From Rhynchosporium graminicola (lineage: Eukaryota; Ascomycota; Leotiomycetes; Helotiales; Ploettnerulaceae): 64,000 nt of DNA. Of this stretch, positions 1 through 11,108 are shown one piece after another. Every line of letters begins with the position of its first letter. Within the stretch, counting starts at the first letter, position 1. Where the stretch lies: assembly GCA_900074885.1 (NCBI GenBank), contig FJUW01000091.1:62001-126000 (forward strand). Reading direction: 5' to 3'. The position numbers and the translations under genes are program-made. A model generated the notes under the pieces. The model had not been told where the DNA came from. It did no database searches and worked only from the letters and a program-made list of their open reading frames with translations.

Positions 1-1260
1 TTCTCGGGCGTAAGAAGACTAATTTGCAGATAAGAAGAGGAGTTAGTACTACGGCGCTAGGAGGAGGTATTTATAGGGCGTTCCCGAGTCGCGCTAGCTT
101 TAGCTGAAGACTCGGAATAGTAAGTCTTTTCAATAAATTAACCTTAGTCTTCAGCTTATATAGCCTTAATATATTCTTCTAGTGTCCTTAACGTTCGGTA
201 CTATTAGAAGAGCTATTTCCGTAGCTATGCAGGTAGCTTCTCCTATAAGTCCATTTTCAGAGTCGATTAATTATTTACTCTAGCTTTACGAGCTAGCATA
301 CGAAACTCGTAGTAGAACGTCTAGAAGGTCTACTTATAATCTATCTTTAGCGCGGAGTAGCTAGCTCTTGCAGTTTATTAGTCGTATAGATTAGATAAGA
401 AGGAGACGAGTTAAGTGATTATATCGAGTGAATCGATTATACTACCTTCTTTATTGTATTCTAGTTCTAAGAATAAGGGTTCTAGGTAAGTTCTAGCTAT
501 TCCTTCCGTTTAGTTAAGTAACTAATCTTTATAGTAATCTTCGTCGATAAAGTAGCTAGAGTAGTACCGGAGGGCGTTACGTATCTATACTTCCTAGAGT
601 TTTAGAGAGTAGTCGATTCTATTAGAGAGCTTATTTAGAAGATTCGGTATCTTCTCTATACGCGTAGCGTATAATATTAACGATATTCCTCCGGTAGATT
701 ATTCTCGATAACGATTATTAGGCATAAGAGTAGCGTTATCTTCTTTAATTAATAGTAGCGGTATTATACGCGATTAAACGTTATTAAATAATATAGACTT
801 AGTAGAGCGCTAAGTAATTAACTAGCGTAGTTCTAGGAACTTATCCTATAACTAACGTAGTTCTGCAGATAAGTTAGCGTTTAATTATCTCTCCTCCGCG
901 AGCTTCCTTTCTGCCTCTTATAGCTAGTAAGCGTAGTCTTCCTATAAGTTACTTATAGTTACTATTGATATAGGGGTATTATCGGGGAGGTTTAGCGACT
1001 TAGTAAGTTCATTAATTATAGTAGGAGTTAGGGAGCTTAACTCGGACGAGGCGTTATCGCGAGTACTCTCTACTATAGAGAGAGGTAGGTTACGATAAGT
1101 ATTACGAGTCGCTGAAGAATAGGAGGTAAAGGGAGTCGGAGAACCGGTAGTCGATTTATCGGACTTAAGTTACTTCGGTTTAGGTGCTATTATTTAAGTT
1201 TATACTTAGTATAGGCCTTCTCTGTATAGCGTAGTCTCTTGCGTTTAGTAGCTCTAGGTA
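1..1260 (-). pseudogene. Element K gag-like polyprotein remnant
   Basis: Read on the minus strand, one frame runs for several hundred codons and is broken only by TAA/TAG codons that RIP would create from CAA/CAG. The first part is Ser/Thr rich, followed by a charged, Gln-rich coiled-coil-like stretch (about 720-960). Then comes a Trp/Tyr-rich segment (about 400-700) that resembles the capsid-like part of fungal Ty3/Gypsy gag proteins. Gag would form the virus-like particle that packages element RNA. No zinc knuckle is visible before the window edge. The start codon is not determined. Gag is inferred from position next to the 5' LTR and from composition, not from a firm motif. Confidence 0.5.
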
Positions 1261-1324
1261 TAGAAGTATAATATAAGTAGATATTTACTATCTTCCTAGA
1301 CGTAAGTAAAAGAGTTATAGATAA

Positions 1325-1559
1325 TATAACGCTTACTCTAGAAAGGTCTTAAAACTACCTGAGTAATAAGATCTTATATTACTATGAATATGAAGTAGTA
1401 AGAATCACTTGAGAATTTATAACTAAGGAGTAAAGAAGTAGAGAGAGGAGGGAAGTATATATATGAAAAGGGGCCCCTAAACTCTACTCGTGTAATCTCG
1501 CTTAGCAGTAAGTGTTTCTACCAATAGGGAGAAACCTCTAAACCTGACCAGTCGTCACA
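1325..1559 (-). repeat. LTR of element K (5' LTR)
   Basis: 235 bp. On the minus strand it begins TGTGACGACTGG and ends GCGTTATA (TG..CA ends, the last CA mutated to TA). Only copy in the window, so the inner boundary rests on the TG..CA rule and on the switch to gag-like coding sequence. Confidence 0.65.
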
Positions 1560-2272
1560 GTAAGAATATTCTATAAACTTAATTAGACTTTATCTCTGAC
1601 TTTAAACTCCGGGGCTTACTAGTAGTAATAGTTAGTAACCTCTTCTTAGACTTATTACGCTACTACTATTACTATCTATACTTATTCTTTATCGTCTTAT
1701 AGCTTCTTTAAGATTATATCTACTTTTTAAATAGATAAGTAGTTAGTAGTAATAGTAGGTTCGTTTTCGATATCTAAATCGATATATCATATATAGTAAC
1801 TATAGACTAGAAAGAAAGAGCTTACTCTTATTAATATAGTATCTCGATTATTAATCACTACTTCTACTGATAGTAGTATATTGAAATAATCGTCTTATAC
1901 GAAGTCTACGAATAAATATAAATACGTCTCTAATATCTAGTTTATCCTCTCTATAGAGCTATTAGTTTCCGAGTAATAAGCTATAGGAAGGCGTTATGTA
2001 ATCCCTAGTAAAGTATATACTTATATCTATAATATTCTAATGAACTGTTTTCCTTAATCGGATATAATTACGCGTAGTAATACGTATTATCTATAGTAGA
2101 CCTATATAAACTACTTTACTATAGCTTCTGCGTTAATTAATAGTAATCTATTATATATAATTCCTTTCCTAAGCTAATTAGTAACTACGATTAAGTTAGT
2201 ATATTCTTTACTTTCTGAAAGATTAATAATAAAATCGATAGAAATCTCTTACTAGATCTAGTCTAGTAGTAG
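1560..2272 (-). pseudogene. C2 integrase, C-terminal half
   Basis: Minus-strand integrase remnant. The segment near 2215-2250 corresponds to the integrase core strand that follows the first catalytic Asp (DFI..L..SK..TN pattern in the homologous C1 copy at 54928). The left end near 1560-1640 corresponds to the linker before the chromodomain. Integrase inserts the cDNA into the host chromosome. Many RIP-type stops leave no open frame. It continues at 4480 after the inserted A1. Confidence 0.7.
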
Positions 2273-2474
2273 TATAACGACACAAGACTTAAGGCGGTAT
2301 ACAAGCAAGAATAAACAAGTAGGGAGGCTAAGAGCGATCTTATATAGTCTAGTACGAAGGAAACAGAAAGATATAGAGCTCTAAAGGAGTCTATACCTTC
2401 TATATATATAAGGAGGGTATGCCTAAGGTACCGATACTAGCCCGTATCTGCCATGTATACTATACGCTATCATA
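2273..2474 (-). repeat. A1 3' LTR
   Basis: 202 bp, mutated by transitions relative to its partner at 4278-4479. On the minus strand it is preceded by the purine tract seen as TTACCCCCTTCC at 2475-2486, the polypurine primer for plus-strand synthesis. Confidence 0.9.
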
Positions 2475-2607
2475 TTACCCCCTTCCAAGATAAAGGCTCG
2501 CCCTCGAGCCTTTAAAGGCAAATAAAAAACGAAAGAAAAGATAATTAAATTAAGTCGAATTCTAAATAAAATCTAAGTAATTATTAATCTAAAGCGTAAG
2601 ATATAAA

Positions 2608-4226
2608 TCACTTCTTCTTCGTCTTTAATATCGGATAATCGCCCTTATAGTAACCGTGCTTCTTATAGTAGTAATACTATACTTCCTCGATAGGTATTAA
2701 GAGCTCAGAAGACGTACTAACTATCGTTAGAGCTAAAGTAGCTCGAGGTATTAAAGGTAGTCGAGAGAGTTCCAAATCGAGTGCTATAAGAGAAGAGACT
2801 ATAGCTAAATAATCAGTCTTCTAAGAGTACTTAATTAGAGCGGCAGCTATACGTAGCTATATAATAAGCTTTAGCTAGAGGTAAAAGTACTACTCTGATT
2901 TAGCTATACCTCCGAGAATTACCGAGCTTTAGAACTTTGCACAGAATTATAAAAAGGACTCCTTTTTCATTAAAAGCTTATGAAATTCGGTCTGATACTA
3001 CTCCGCTTCGAGTCCGGAAAGGTAATAAGAAGCGAGTACTAAAATTATCTCTTTAGTAGAAGAGAAAGTTATAATTTCCGAGAGATACTATAGTTCTAAG
3101 TAACCTCTTATAAGGCTAGAAGTAGAGCTCTAGACTAGTACTTTATAAGCACGCGTAGTTAGGTATTAGTCTGAATTAACTTCTAGTTAGTCCTAAATAG
3201 AAGTATACTATTAGCTAAAAGATAAGTTAATCCCTATATTAAGATTATCGATACTTTTAGTTAGTTGCGACTTACTAGAGGTCTATAAATTATTAATTAA
3301 AGAGCGTTTAAGAGTAAGTTCTATTAGTAATTATAATACTAAGTTTACTAAAGGTCTAAGGTTTACTAAAGGTCTAGAGTTTATTAATTATACCTAAGTA
3401 TATAAAAACTCGGCAAATATCTATTCGATACGACTAATACTAATAGAAAGCTCCCGAGTAATCGATTCTATCTATAATTAATAGTCTTTAATCGATTGAA
3501 GTAATTCTATAATAAGTATAGAATTAGAGGGGCTACGAGAGTATTCCGGTAAAGCTATAAGAGCTAGCTAAGCCTTCTTAGGAGGTATAGTATTAGGTAA
3601 GCGAGATTAAGCGAAAGTAATAGAACACTTGAAAGTTATAGAAAAAGCGAAAGTCGAAATTAAATTCTAAAGAAGCCGAAAGATTAAGAAAAGTCAGATA
3701 TCTTTATTAAGTAGATATAGAAAGTATTAAATCAAAAGTTCTAGTAGAGGGAGGTTAATTCTGCTAAGGGGGATAAATTATACCGGGGTATAGGGATTAC
3801 GAGTCGAATTCCGATAATTTCCGCTAGGGTAATAAGCTACTTCGTTCTAGCCTAAAAGTAAGGTTTTTCGCTATTAGAGCTGCTTTCGGAAGGTTAAAGT
3901 TAAGTAAAAGGATAATAAATATTAGAGCTTATAAGGAAGTTTCTACTTAAAATTCGTCTGCTATTTTACTTCGTACGTATAAAGGAACGAGTTTCGAAGT
4001 ATCTAAGAGTAACTTCGCAGTAATACTAGTACTTCTGAGGCTGAATTACGTTCAAATTCTTAGCTATCTGAGAGATCTCTAGAATCTTAGCTCTTTTGAA
4101 AACCTAACTATCGAATTCGTAATTAATAGTACTAACTATTTCTATATAATTCTGAAAATCTAAGGTAAGTAGAGATAACTTAGCGAAAAGCTCCCTAGTA
4201 GTCGTACGTGCGAATCGAGTTTTCTA
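2608..4226 (-). pseudogene. A1 gag with CCHC zinc knuckle
   Basis: Gag-like gene ending at a TGA (complement at 2608-2610). Just before the stop is a CX2CX4HX4C zinc knuckle in which the Cys codons read TAT/TAC (Tyr) and one His codon reads TAC, each one transition from the ancestral codon. The first conserved His (CAC) survives. Gag would coat and package element RNA. No pol follows. The start codon is not certain; the left limit is taken from the homologous region in A2. The body is split by RIP stops. Confidence 0.75.
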
Positions 4227-4277
4227 GATAAGATATTATTTAATACTATCCTTAGCGGTCTTAATCTTTCTGTTTAA

Positions 4278-4479
4278 TATAATAATATAAGACTTAAGGT
4301 AGTATATAAGTAAGAATAAATAAGTAGGAAAGCTAAGAGCGATCTTATATAATCTAGTTCAAAGGAAACAGAAAGATATAGAGCTCTGAAGGAGTCTGCA
4401 CCTTCTATATATATAAGGAGGGTATGCCTAAGGCACTGATACTGGCCCGTATCTGCCACGTATACCATGCGCTATCACA
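4278..4479 (-). repeat. A1 5' LTR
   Basis: 202 bp. On the minus strand it starts TGTGATAGCGCATGG and ends with the TTACA-type terminus mutated to TTATA. Short frames inside it are chance openings. Confidence 0.9.
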
Positions 4480-5213
4480 AGTAGTAGTAGTTTAAGGAAT
4501 CCTTATCTCTAGTTTTATTATATCTTATTCCTTCTATAAGCGTTATAGTTCCGAACGAACCTTCTTATATCTTTCGATATCTATAGCTAGAAGAACTACT
4601 AACTTATAGTAATAGTAGTTAAATCTCGTTCTAGGTATCTATATATCTTAGTATTATATATCGCTTAGATTACCTTCGTATATAGTTCTTCTGAATCGGG
4701 TACTTATAGTCTGTTTCGGAATTATAGTTTACTCGCTTCTAATAGTAAGTATTTTAATACTAATACTTTTAACTTTAGCGTAATAAGGAATACGCGCTAC
4801 TTATCGCGTACTACCTTAGCCGCTCTCTAGTATATACTATTAGCTTATTCTGCTTATAACTAGAGTTCCTTAAGTGTCGTAGAGGTAGTAGTAGTAGTAG
4901 TATTATTATCCGGGGCGGCTTTATTAACTACTTCGGGTTCTTTAACTTATAGGGATTTATTCTATAGTCGCGAGGCTTCTTCTTCTTAGCGTCTTCGATC
5001 TTATCGTATTATAACCGGGTCTACTACTACTATCTCTTATAGTAGTAGCAGTTCTCGTAGTGCTTTCGGCTTAATTAGTTAGATTAACTAGTACTAGAGT
5101 TATTCGTCTTTTACACTATAGGGCATATCTTATTCGTATCGTGAGAGTATATCTACGCGCTTATTTTCTTTCCTAGGGATATAACTAATCGTATAGTTAA
5201 ACTACGAGAGGAG
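4480..5213 (-). pseudogene. C2 RNase H-integrase linker and integrase N-terminal part
   Basis: Continuation of C2 beyond A1. Sequence near 4900-5110 matches the C1 segment at 54300-54480, between RNase H and the integrase zinc-binding region. The end near 5180-5205 matches the RNase H C-terminal border (C1 near 54175, C3 near 44140). Cut at 5214 by the F2 LTR; the last five bases, AGGAG (5209-5213), are F2's probable TSD. Confidence 0.7.
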
Positions 5214-5395
5214 TATAATGGGTCTATGCGCCTAGCGCCTCCCACTCTTATACTTCAGTACTAGAGAAAAAGAAAGATCCTTCTCTCCTTAGTAATTAGT
5301 TTCTATATTAACTAGATTATTACTAGCGAACCTCTAGCGACTATTCTATCATTCCATTATACTTATTTACCTTAGCGTACTAAGTAATTATTATA
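5214..5395 (+). repeat. F2 5' LTR
   Basis: 182 bp, starts TATAATGGGTC (TG mutated to TA) and ends GTAATTATTATA. Same length as both F1 LTRs (44864-45045 and 51525-51706). Confidence 0.9.
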
Positions 5396-5599
5396 TTCTA
5401 ATTACTTTTCTCTTTATACTAGCTTATATTAAATATAATAATTTGGATCATCAGAGAACTATTAATAGCGTTAAATCGACCCTCGATATAAGACGATATA
5501 GCGAGATATACGTCGAGACCCGGCGAAACTCTAGTCGATAACCTTATAGTCTTATAAGAAAAACTCTAATTACTAAAGAAGCGGAATAATATCTTAGAT

Positions 5600-6979
5600 A
5601 ATCTTATAATCAAGTGCTAGCGATTATATAGTAATAACCTTACTTAATACTCTCTTAAAGTCTCTATAAGAGCGCGCTTTCTCTAGTCCTTAGAACCCGA
5701 ATATTCTATAGAAATAATAGAAAAGGATAGAAGTCAGTTAGAGGCTTCTAATAAGTCGCTAGTACTTTACTTAGAAAAAGGAAAATATATAATCCCTTCG
5801 GAGTATAAGGAGAGGAGCTAGAAAGAACTTATAGAATACTTTTAGGCTTATAACTAAGTCTTCGTTTACGATACTATAAGCTATCTAACTAATACTATTA
5901 AGATTAAATAAGTAGTAACTTTACTTTATAAAGAGCTAGCGAATACTTAGGAAAGATTCAGGAAGTATACCTTAGATACTCTTTATAAGATAATATAGGA
6001 AAGTTATAAAGAGTTCTCAGCGAATCTCTAGCTACTTCTTATTTTACGAAAGGTAGCTAACTTATAAGCTTACGAGAAGGCTTACTAAAAGCTAAGTTAA
6101 TTAATTAGAGAGTTCGTGGTTTACTTTAAAGAAGAAGAGAAATAACTTAAACCTTTTACTAAGTATTAATTATAAGATATCTTATTTAATGAGATCTGCT
6201 CGGAGATTCGCTAGAAAATCGTTAAGAATAGCTAAGCTAATAGACTTTAGACCCGAGACTAAGTTATTTCTACTATTACTCTTTAAGAGATATATACTCT
6301 ATCTAGAGATATTAATAATAATAAAAGATAGAAGGAACCTAAAGAGTAGAAATATAAGGAGTCAAATACGAAAAGGAATAACTCTCTATATAAATACTCG
6401 CGAAGAACTAGCGACTAATAAGATAAAAGCTAGTAAGAATAAGAAAAGAGAAGAGATCTAAATAATATACCTATTAAAGATCGACTAATAAGACGGGATA
6501 TCTTTAAGGTTTAATACTACACTTATAATAAATATAAGTATATCTCTTCTAAGTACTTAGAAATAAATATTAAGGAAAGCTATAACTCGTAGTATCCTCT
6601 CTTTCCGGCTCGGGGTTATTAGTTAATAAAATAGAAATCTAAATAAAGACTCTATCTTATAGTAAGTAGAAGTTAATAACTACTCTTATCGATAGTAAAG
6701 CAGAAGATAACTTTATATCTAGATTAATTATAAAAGAATAAGAGCTTGAATTTACTAGTAAAGGACTAAGGACTTTCCAGATACTTCTAAGAAACGAAAG
6801 TATTATCTTCGGTACTATAGTCGCTCAAGTAGAGCTAGTCGATTCGATTAGATAGACTAGAATTAATACTCTTCGGCTAAGAGTTATCGATATATTAAGT
6901 ATTAACCTGATATTAGGATAGCTATAGTTAGAAGATATAGATCCTCGAATTAGCTTTAAGAATAAGCAGTAGAAGTTCC
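5600..6979 (+). pseudogene. F2 gag with zinc knuckle and start of protease
   Basis: Plus-strand gag remnant. A CX2CX4HX4C knuckle lies near 6510-6552, with Cys and His codons turned to Tyr. Downstream, near 6685-6725, the protease active-site region reads IDSKAEDNF, consistent with an ancestral D-S-G-A-E motif. The longest open stretch here (6189-6461) is in a different frame from gag and is not the gene. H2 interrupts the protease-RT spacer. Start codon not determined. Confidence 0.7.
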
Positions 6980-7499
6980 TATAACGGGGTTGAGGTTAGG
7001 CTCATACTAACTACGCTATCTGGACTAAAAGATTATAATATTCAGCGCACGCTGAACACGCCTAACACTATATATATATAACCGACTATCACGTACCTAT
7101 TATAATATCTCCTCTCTTAGTAAGCTCGTCCTCGAGCGCCTTAGGCCGAAGAATTATTATAACTCGCCTAGCTAATATGCTACGTTAAACCCTTAAGGGT
7201 TATAATATAATATACTAAGACAAGAGATCTCGAAGTCGATACTATTACCTCTTATCAGCTTAACGTAAGCAGTTTGAACATATTACTCTAACGCTTCTCG
7301 GTATACCTTCGCTAAGGGCCACATCAGCTATACTCAGAGGTACTCTGCTAGAAGACTGGTTACGCTGAATATTCTATAATAAGGTTAAGGTTAAGCTTAT
7401 ACTAACTACGCTATCTGGACTAAAAGATTATAATATTCAGCGCACGCTGAACACGCCTAATACCGTATATATACAACCGACTATCACGTGCCTATTACA
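6980..7499 (+). mobile_element. TRIM-like miniature LTR element H, copy H2
   Basis: 520 bp: two 125-bp LTRs (6980-7104 and 7375-7499) around a 270-bp non-coding core. TSD GTTCC at 6975-6979 and 7500-7504. F1 shows the undisturbed target near 46638. LTRs start TGTAACGGGGTTGAGG-like and end CTATTACA. No gag or pol, which fits terminal-repeat retrotransposons in miniature. Orientation is taken from the LTR termini and is uncertain. Confidence 0.9.
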
Positions 7500-7679
7500 G
7501 TTCCCTTATAATTTAAAAGACTCTAATAGCCTTAATATTATAGCGCCTTAAGACTTTATAATACTCGTTAATAAGTAGAAATCTCCTATATACGCTATAA
7601 TACCTAACTTATATACAATACGTTAGATAGATACTAGCGATACGCTTATTATTCCTTCTATATATAATAAATTTAATAA

Positions 7680-9215
7680 TATAAGGGTCAGGCCCTTGGA
7701 TTATGGTACTAGTATTACTAGCACGACTCGCTGACTAAGGCTCGGTTAAGCCTTAGTACTACGCACTTTTCCTTACGGCTTCTAGTTAGATTCTTACTCT
7801 CTCTTAATCGAACTTATTAAATACTACTATAAACTCTCGTATATATATTATTCACCTATGATATTAAGTTCGATCAAATAACTAGCTCCTGTAGCCTTTA
7901 TATCGGAGTCCGAATAATCGTAGTTAAGGAACGAAGTCTTTAATAAATTATTAATAATAAGATAATAAAGGTATAGGAATAATAGAAGCCGAATCGATAC
8001 TAATAATACTTAGAGAAAAGCTTTAAGAACGCGAGAAAAGATAAAGATTCGATAGATTCTGCTATTCTTAAGCTGAAGTACGCTTAATTTATCCCTTAAA
8101 CCTATAAGATAAGAGCAGAAAAGTAGCTGAAAATCTTTTATAAGAGTAGAAAAGTAAGAAGTAGCTTAAGGTATAAACTACTCCCGAATAGATAAGGAAA
8201 GCGGCGATAATTAGTTAGTTATCGCTTACGAATAAGCAGATAATAGAAGCTATTCGATAGCTTAAGTAGAATATATACCTAAAAGATATAAGGAGCGACT
8301 ATCGCTAGCTAGTAGCTGCTTAGGAACGCGCGGATAACGAGAACTATTCGACGATATCTAAGAGGAAAGAAAGAGGTTTACCTTACCTTAAATAGGAAAG
8401 CAGCAGCTATATAATAGTAGCTATTATAAAGACGCCGGAAGACGATAATATAAAAGAAGCTATAATAAAAGACTATTCCGGAGGCAGCTATATAAGCGCT
8501 AGCCTCCGGAAGCTTAAGGAAGAGCTCTACGATATTAGAAGCAGAAGGAAATACTAGACGTTAATAATAGAGCTATAATAAGGAACTACTCTAGAGATAG
8601 CTACGTATATATAAGTCTCCGGGGGTTTAAGAAAGAGCTATATAAGTTAGAGATAGAAAAAGGTATACTCTACCTAAATAGGGAATTAATAGTTACTAGA
8701 AGGCAGCTACTATAAAAACAGCATAAGACTATAAGAAAGGAGGCTAAAGCTATATAGCGATAGCAGAACTACTTAAGTCTTGAGTACGAGTCGATATAGT
8801 CGGCTCGCTAGAGAAATAGATAGGAGAGCGATAATAACTAGCCGGAGCGCGAGCTATCGTAATCAAAGAAGAGAGAGCGAGTTAAGGAAGTCGGCTAGCC
8901 GGATTAAGCGATAATAAGAGCGGAGCGCTAGCCTAATGTTTAGTAATAGAACGCGGTTATTAACTATAAGAGGATTCTGCGACTATTTATTACTAGTCTC
9001 CGCTAGGAAATAAGCAAGAGGAGAGGAGTAATATAAGAGTTAAGCCCTTAGGTTATAGTACTAGTATTACTAGCACGACTCGCTGACTAAGGCTCGGTTA
9101 AGCTTTAGCACTACGCACTTTTCCTTACGGCTTCCGGTTAGATTCTTACTTTCTCCTAATCGAACTTATTAAATACTACTATAAACCCTCGTATATACAT
9201 TATTCACCCGTGACA
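7680..9215 (+). mobile_element. Non-autonomous LTR element I, copy I1
   Basis: 1536 bp with two 184-bp LTRs (7680-7863 and 9032-9215) and TSD AATAA (7675-7679, 9216-9220). The core starts TTAAGTTCGATCAAATAACT, the same sequence that follows the J LTR at 59837, so it is a likely shared primer-binding region. The core ends in a purine tract (AAGAGGAGAGGAGTAA). No protease, RT or integrase can be recognised. F1 has the intact target near 46815. Confidence 0.9.
7864..9031 (+). other. I1 internal region, possible short degraded ORF and GC-rich repeat
   Basis: Holds a Lys/Ile/Gln-rich frame (about 8150-8560) interrupted by RIP-type stops, with no recognisable domain. At 8374-8545 is one copy of the roughly 180-bp module that is multiplied in element J. 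It contains short inverted segments (GGCAGCTA..TAGCGCTAGCC type) that could fold. A gag-derived origin is possible but not shown. Confidence 0.4.
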
Positions 9216-10303
9216 AATAACATGTTTTCTAAAGAGAAAGGAAGCGAGCTACCCTTACTAGAGAGCTATTAATACGCTATCGAGTTAGAACTAGGATTAA
9301 AGATACCTTATTCTCTAATCTATAACCTCTCTAAGAAGGACCTAGAAGTTCTCCGGGAATACCTCGACTTATTAGAAGCGAAAGGTTAGATAAGAAAGAG
9401 TAAGAATCCTATAGGTATACTTATCCTTTTTATATTAAAGAAAGATAATAGCTTTTGATTATATATCGATTATCAGGCTCTAAATAAAGTTACGATTAAG
9501 GATTAATACCCTCTATTACTAATTAGCGAAACGCTAGATAGGCTCCGGGATACTAGAGTATCTACTAGATTAGATCTATAAAATACTTACTATCGTATCC
9601 GAATTCGATAAAGTAATAAATAGAAGACTATCTTTCGTACTCGATATAGATATTATAAGTACTAAGTCATGCCTTTCGGACTATTAAATACACTAGCGAT
9701 ATTCCAGGTATTTATTAATAATACGCTAATAGGACTTGTAGATATTATTTATATTATATATCTTGATAATATTCAGATTTATTCTACTAACCTGTTATAA
9801 TATGAATAATATATTCGCTAAGTACTAGAGAGACTTCGGTATATAAACCTCTTTATTAAGCTATTAAAGTTCCTATTTAATACTAAAAGTATAGAGTTTC
9901 TAAGCTATATTATCTCCTTAGCTAGTATCTTAATAAATATAAGCCAGATAAATACTATTAAGGATTAGCTATAGCCTGAAAGTATTAGAGATATATAAGT
10001 CTTTATTAGCTTTATAAACTTCTACTAGCGATTTATCATAAGATTCTAAGCGATTACTTAACTTTTAATAAGTTTAATAAGTAATAAGAAAAAAGGGTAA
10101 CTTACTCTTATTTTCAGATAGAGTACTATAGAAAGGGAAGCTTTTAACATATTAAAGAATACGTTTACTATAGTACTTTTCCTTACGCACTTTAACCTAT
10201 TAAAGCCGAGGAAGCTAGAGACTAATACTTCTGGATTTCCTATAGTAGGGATTCTCCCTTAGCTTAGAGAGTAGCTAGCGAAAGAAGGGGGAAAAGCTAT
10301 CTA
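9216..10303 (+). pseudogene. F2 reverse transcriptase and start of RNase H
   Basis: RT fingers appear near 9380-9540 (KKD..L..YIDY.ALNKV pattern). The catalytic YxDD box is near 9757-9785, where it reads YLDN followed by IQIYS, one transition away from YLDD. The thumb and the first RNase H Asp region follow to 10260. The gene is cut at 10304 by the 3' LTR of C3. RT copies element RNA into DNA. Frequent TAG/TAA codons show it is dead. Confidence 0.75.
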
Positions 10304-10520
10304 TATCACGGGGCGAATATAAAGTATACAGTGCAAAAGCTCGTCTGTATTATAAGGAGAATTAACTAAGAAGAGAAAGGAGAAATAGAAGTCTCCCTTC
10401 GAAGAAAAGATAATACCGCGGCTGGTAGTAGTAGTAGTCTCAAAACACGTATAATAATACGTCAGATACTAGTATAAACGCGTCAGGCGTTCAGTATACT
10501 AATAGGTATAACTTATTATA
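10304..10520 (-). repeat. C3 3' LTR
   Basis: 217 bp, the same length as the C1 3' LTR (56328-56544). On the minus strand it starts TATAATAAGTTATACC and ends CCCCGTGATA. The purine tract GAAGGGGAGTAA precedes it (complement 10521-10532). Confidence 0.9.
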
Positions 10521-10767
10521 TTACTCCCCTTCTATTTCGAGGTTAGGCCTATCGACTCTATTCTTCTCTTCCTACTTATTAAGCGCTATAGTAATAGTAA
10601 GAGCTACTTCTAGTTCTTATATTAGTCTTATATAACTTATCTATTTAACTAGATACTTCTTCTTTATTTAGCCTCCTCTTTAAAAAGCTCTCTCTACTAG
10701 GATTTCCTCTACTTCGAACTCGTCTTTATCTGCTACTAGTAGTAGCAGTAGCTATAAGTTATCCTAT
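10521..10767 (-). pseudogene. C3 chromodomain, C-terminal end of pol
   Basis: On the minus strand this encodes the EFEVEEIL...KYLVKW pattern of a chromodomain (about 10600-10730). That module steers integration to histone-marked chromatin. It ends just before the purine tract and 3' LTR. The upstream continuation is at 28989-29185 after the inserted B1/B2 complex. The break (GCTATAAGTTATCCTAT) matches C1 near 56095. Confidence 0.8.
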
Positions 10768-11035
10768 TATAACGATACAAGACTCGAGGCGGTATATAAG
10801 CAAGAATAAACAAGTAGAGAGGCTAAGAGCCATCTTATATAGTCTACTATAAAGGAAACAAAAAGATAAAGAAGGAAGAAGAAGAGAGATAGAGTGTAAG
10901 GCACCTTATATATATATACCGGTACTAGTCTGATACTATACCGAGTCGGGCACTAGTTCTACCGGGATACTTATGAACTTAGGCCCTAGTATCTATCTTT
11001 CTCCTTATATGATATTCCGGTGAGCTATCGTTATA
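10768..11035 (-). repeat. B1 3' LTR
   Basis: 268 bp. All five B LTRs in the window (17432, 28721, 29186 and 42467 are the other starts) have this exact length. A polypurine tract, seen as a C run (TTACCCCCCCCCTAAG) at 11036-11051, lies on its inner side. Confidence 0.93.
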
Positions 11036-11108
11036 TTACCCCCCCCCTAAGAAGAGCTTAACCTTAAGCTCAGAAAGTTATACTTTATACTAGAAATTAG
11101 TCTTTATT

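Larger units (their letters stand above)
1..1559 (-). mobile_element. Gypsy element K, 5' part only (runs off left edge)
   Basis: Left-truncated LTR retrotransposon on the minus strand, made of a 235-bp 5' LTR (1325-1559) and gag-like sequence leftwards of it. The LTR end at 1559 directly abuts integrase-region sequence of element C2. The 5 bases after it (GTAAG, 1560-1564) are the probable target-site duplication; the matching copy would lie outside the window. The rest of the element is not visible, so length and pol type are unknown. Confidence 0.75.
2273..4479 (-). mobile_element. Non-autonomous gag-only LTR element A, copy A1
   Basis: 2207 bp with two 202-bp LTRs and a 5-bp TSD, AGTAG, at 2268-2272 and 4480-4484. 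The empty site is visible in C3 near 43425, where the same target reads through without the insertion. The interior holds one gag-like gene and no protease, RT, RNase H or integrase. A second copy of exactly the same length is at 35747-37953, so the gag-only structure is the family form and not a chance deletion. LTR U5 and leader resemble element B. Confidence 0.92.
1560..5213 (-). mobile_element. Gypsy element C, copy C2 (partial, split by A1)
   Basis: Minus-strand remnant of chromovirus family C, aligned by eye with C3 (42735-44260) and C1 (53900-55900). It covers the RNase H-integrase linker and integrase up to the region before the chromodomain. Its 3' end is cut by the K LTR at 1559, its body by A1 (2273-4479) and its 5' side by the F2 LTR at 5214. 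Removing A1 and one AGTAG copy restores the sequence seen uninterrupted near 43425. Confidence 0.85.
5214..10303 (+). mobile_element. Gypsy element F, copy F2 (5' LTR to RNase H, 3' part lost)
   Basis: Plus-strand copy of chromovirus family F, collinear with complete F1 (44864-51706). It contains the 5' LTR, gag, protease, RT and the start of RNase H. It is interrupted by H2 (6980-7499) and I1 (7680-9215), and ends where the 3' LTR of C3 begins (10304). The break corresponds to F1 near 47895. The remaining RNase H, integrase, chromodomain and 3' LTR are not found beyond the C3 complex. Confidence 0.88.

Noticed and set aside
4274..4468. Open frame on the minus strand, and a similar one at 29317-29511
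   Set aside because: They sit inside A or B LTRs, are not conserved as frames in other LTR copies, and show no domain.
6189..6461. 90-codon open frame on the plus strand
   Set aside because: It lies within F2 gag but in another frame. The F1 copy shows the real gag frame with RIP stops there.
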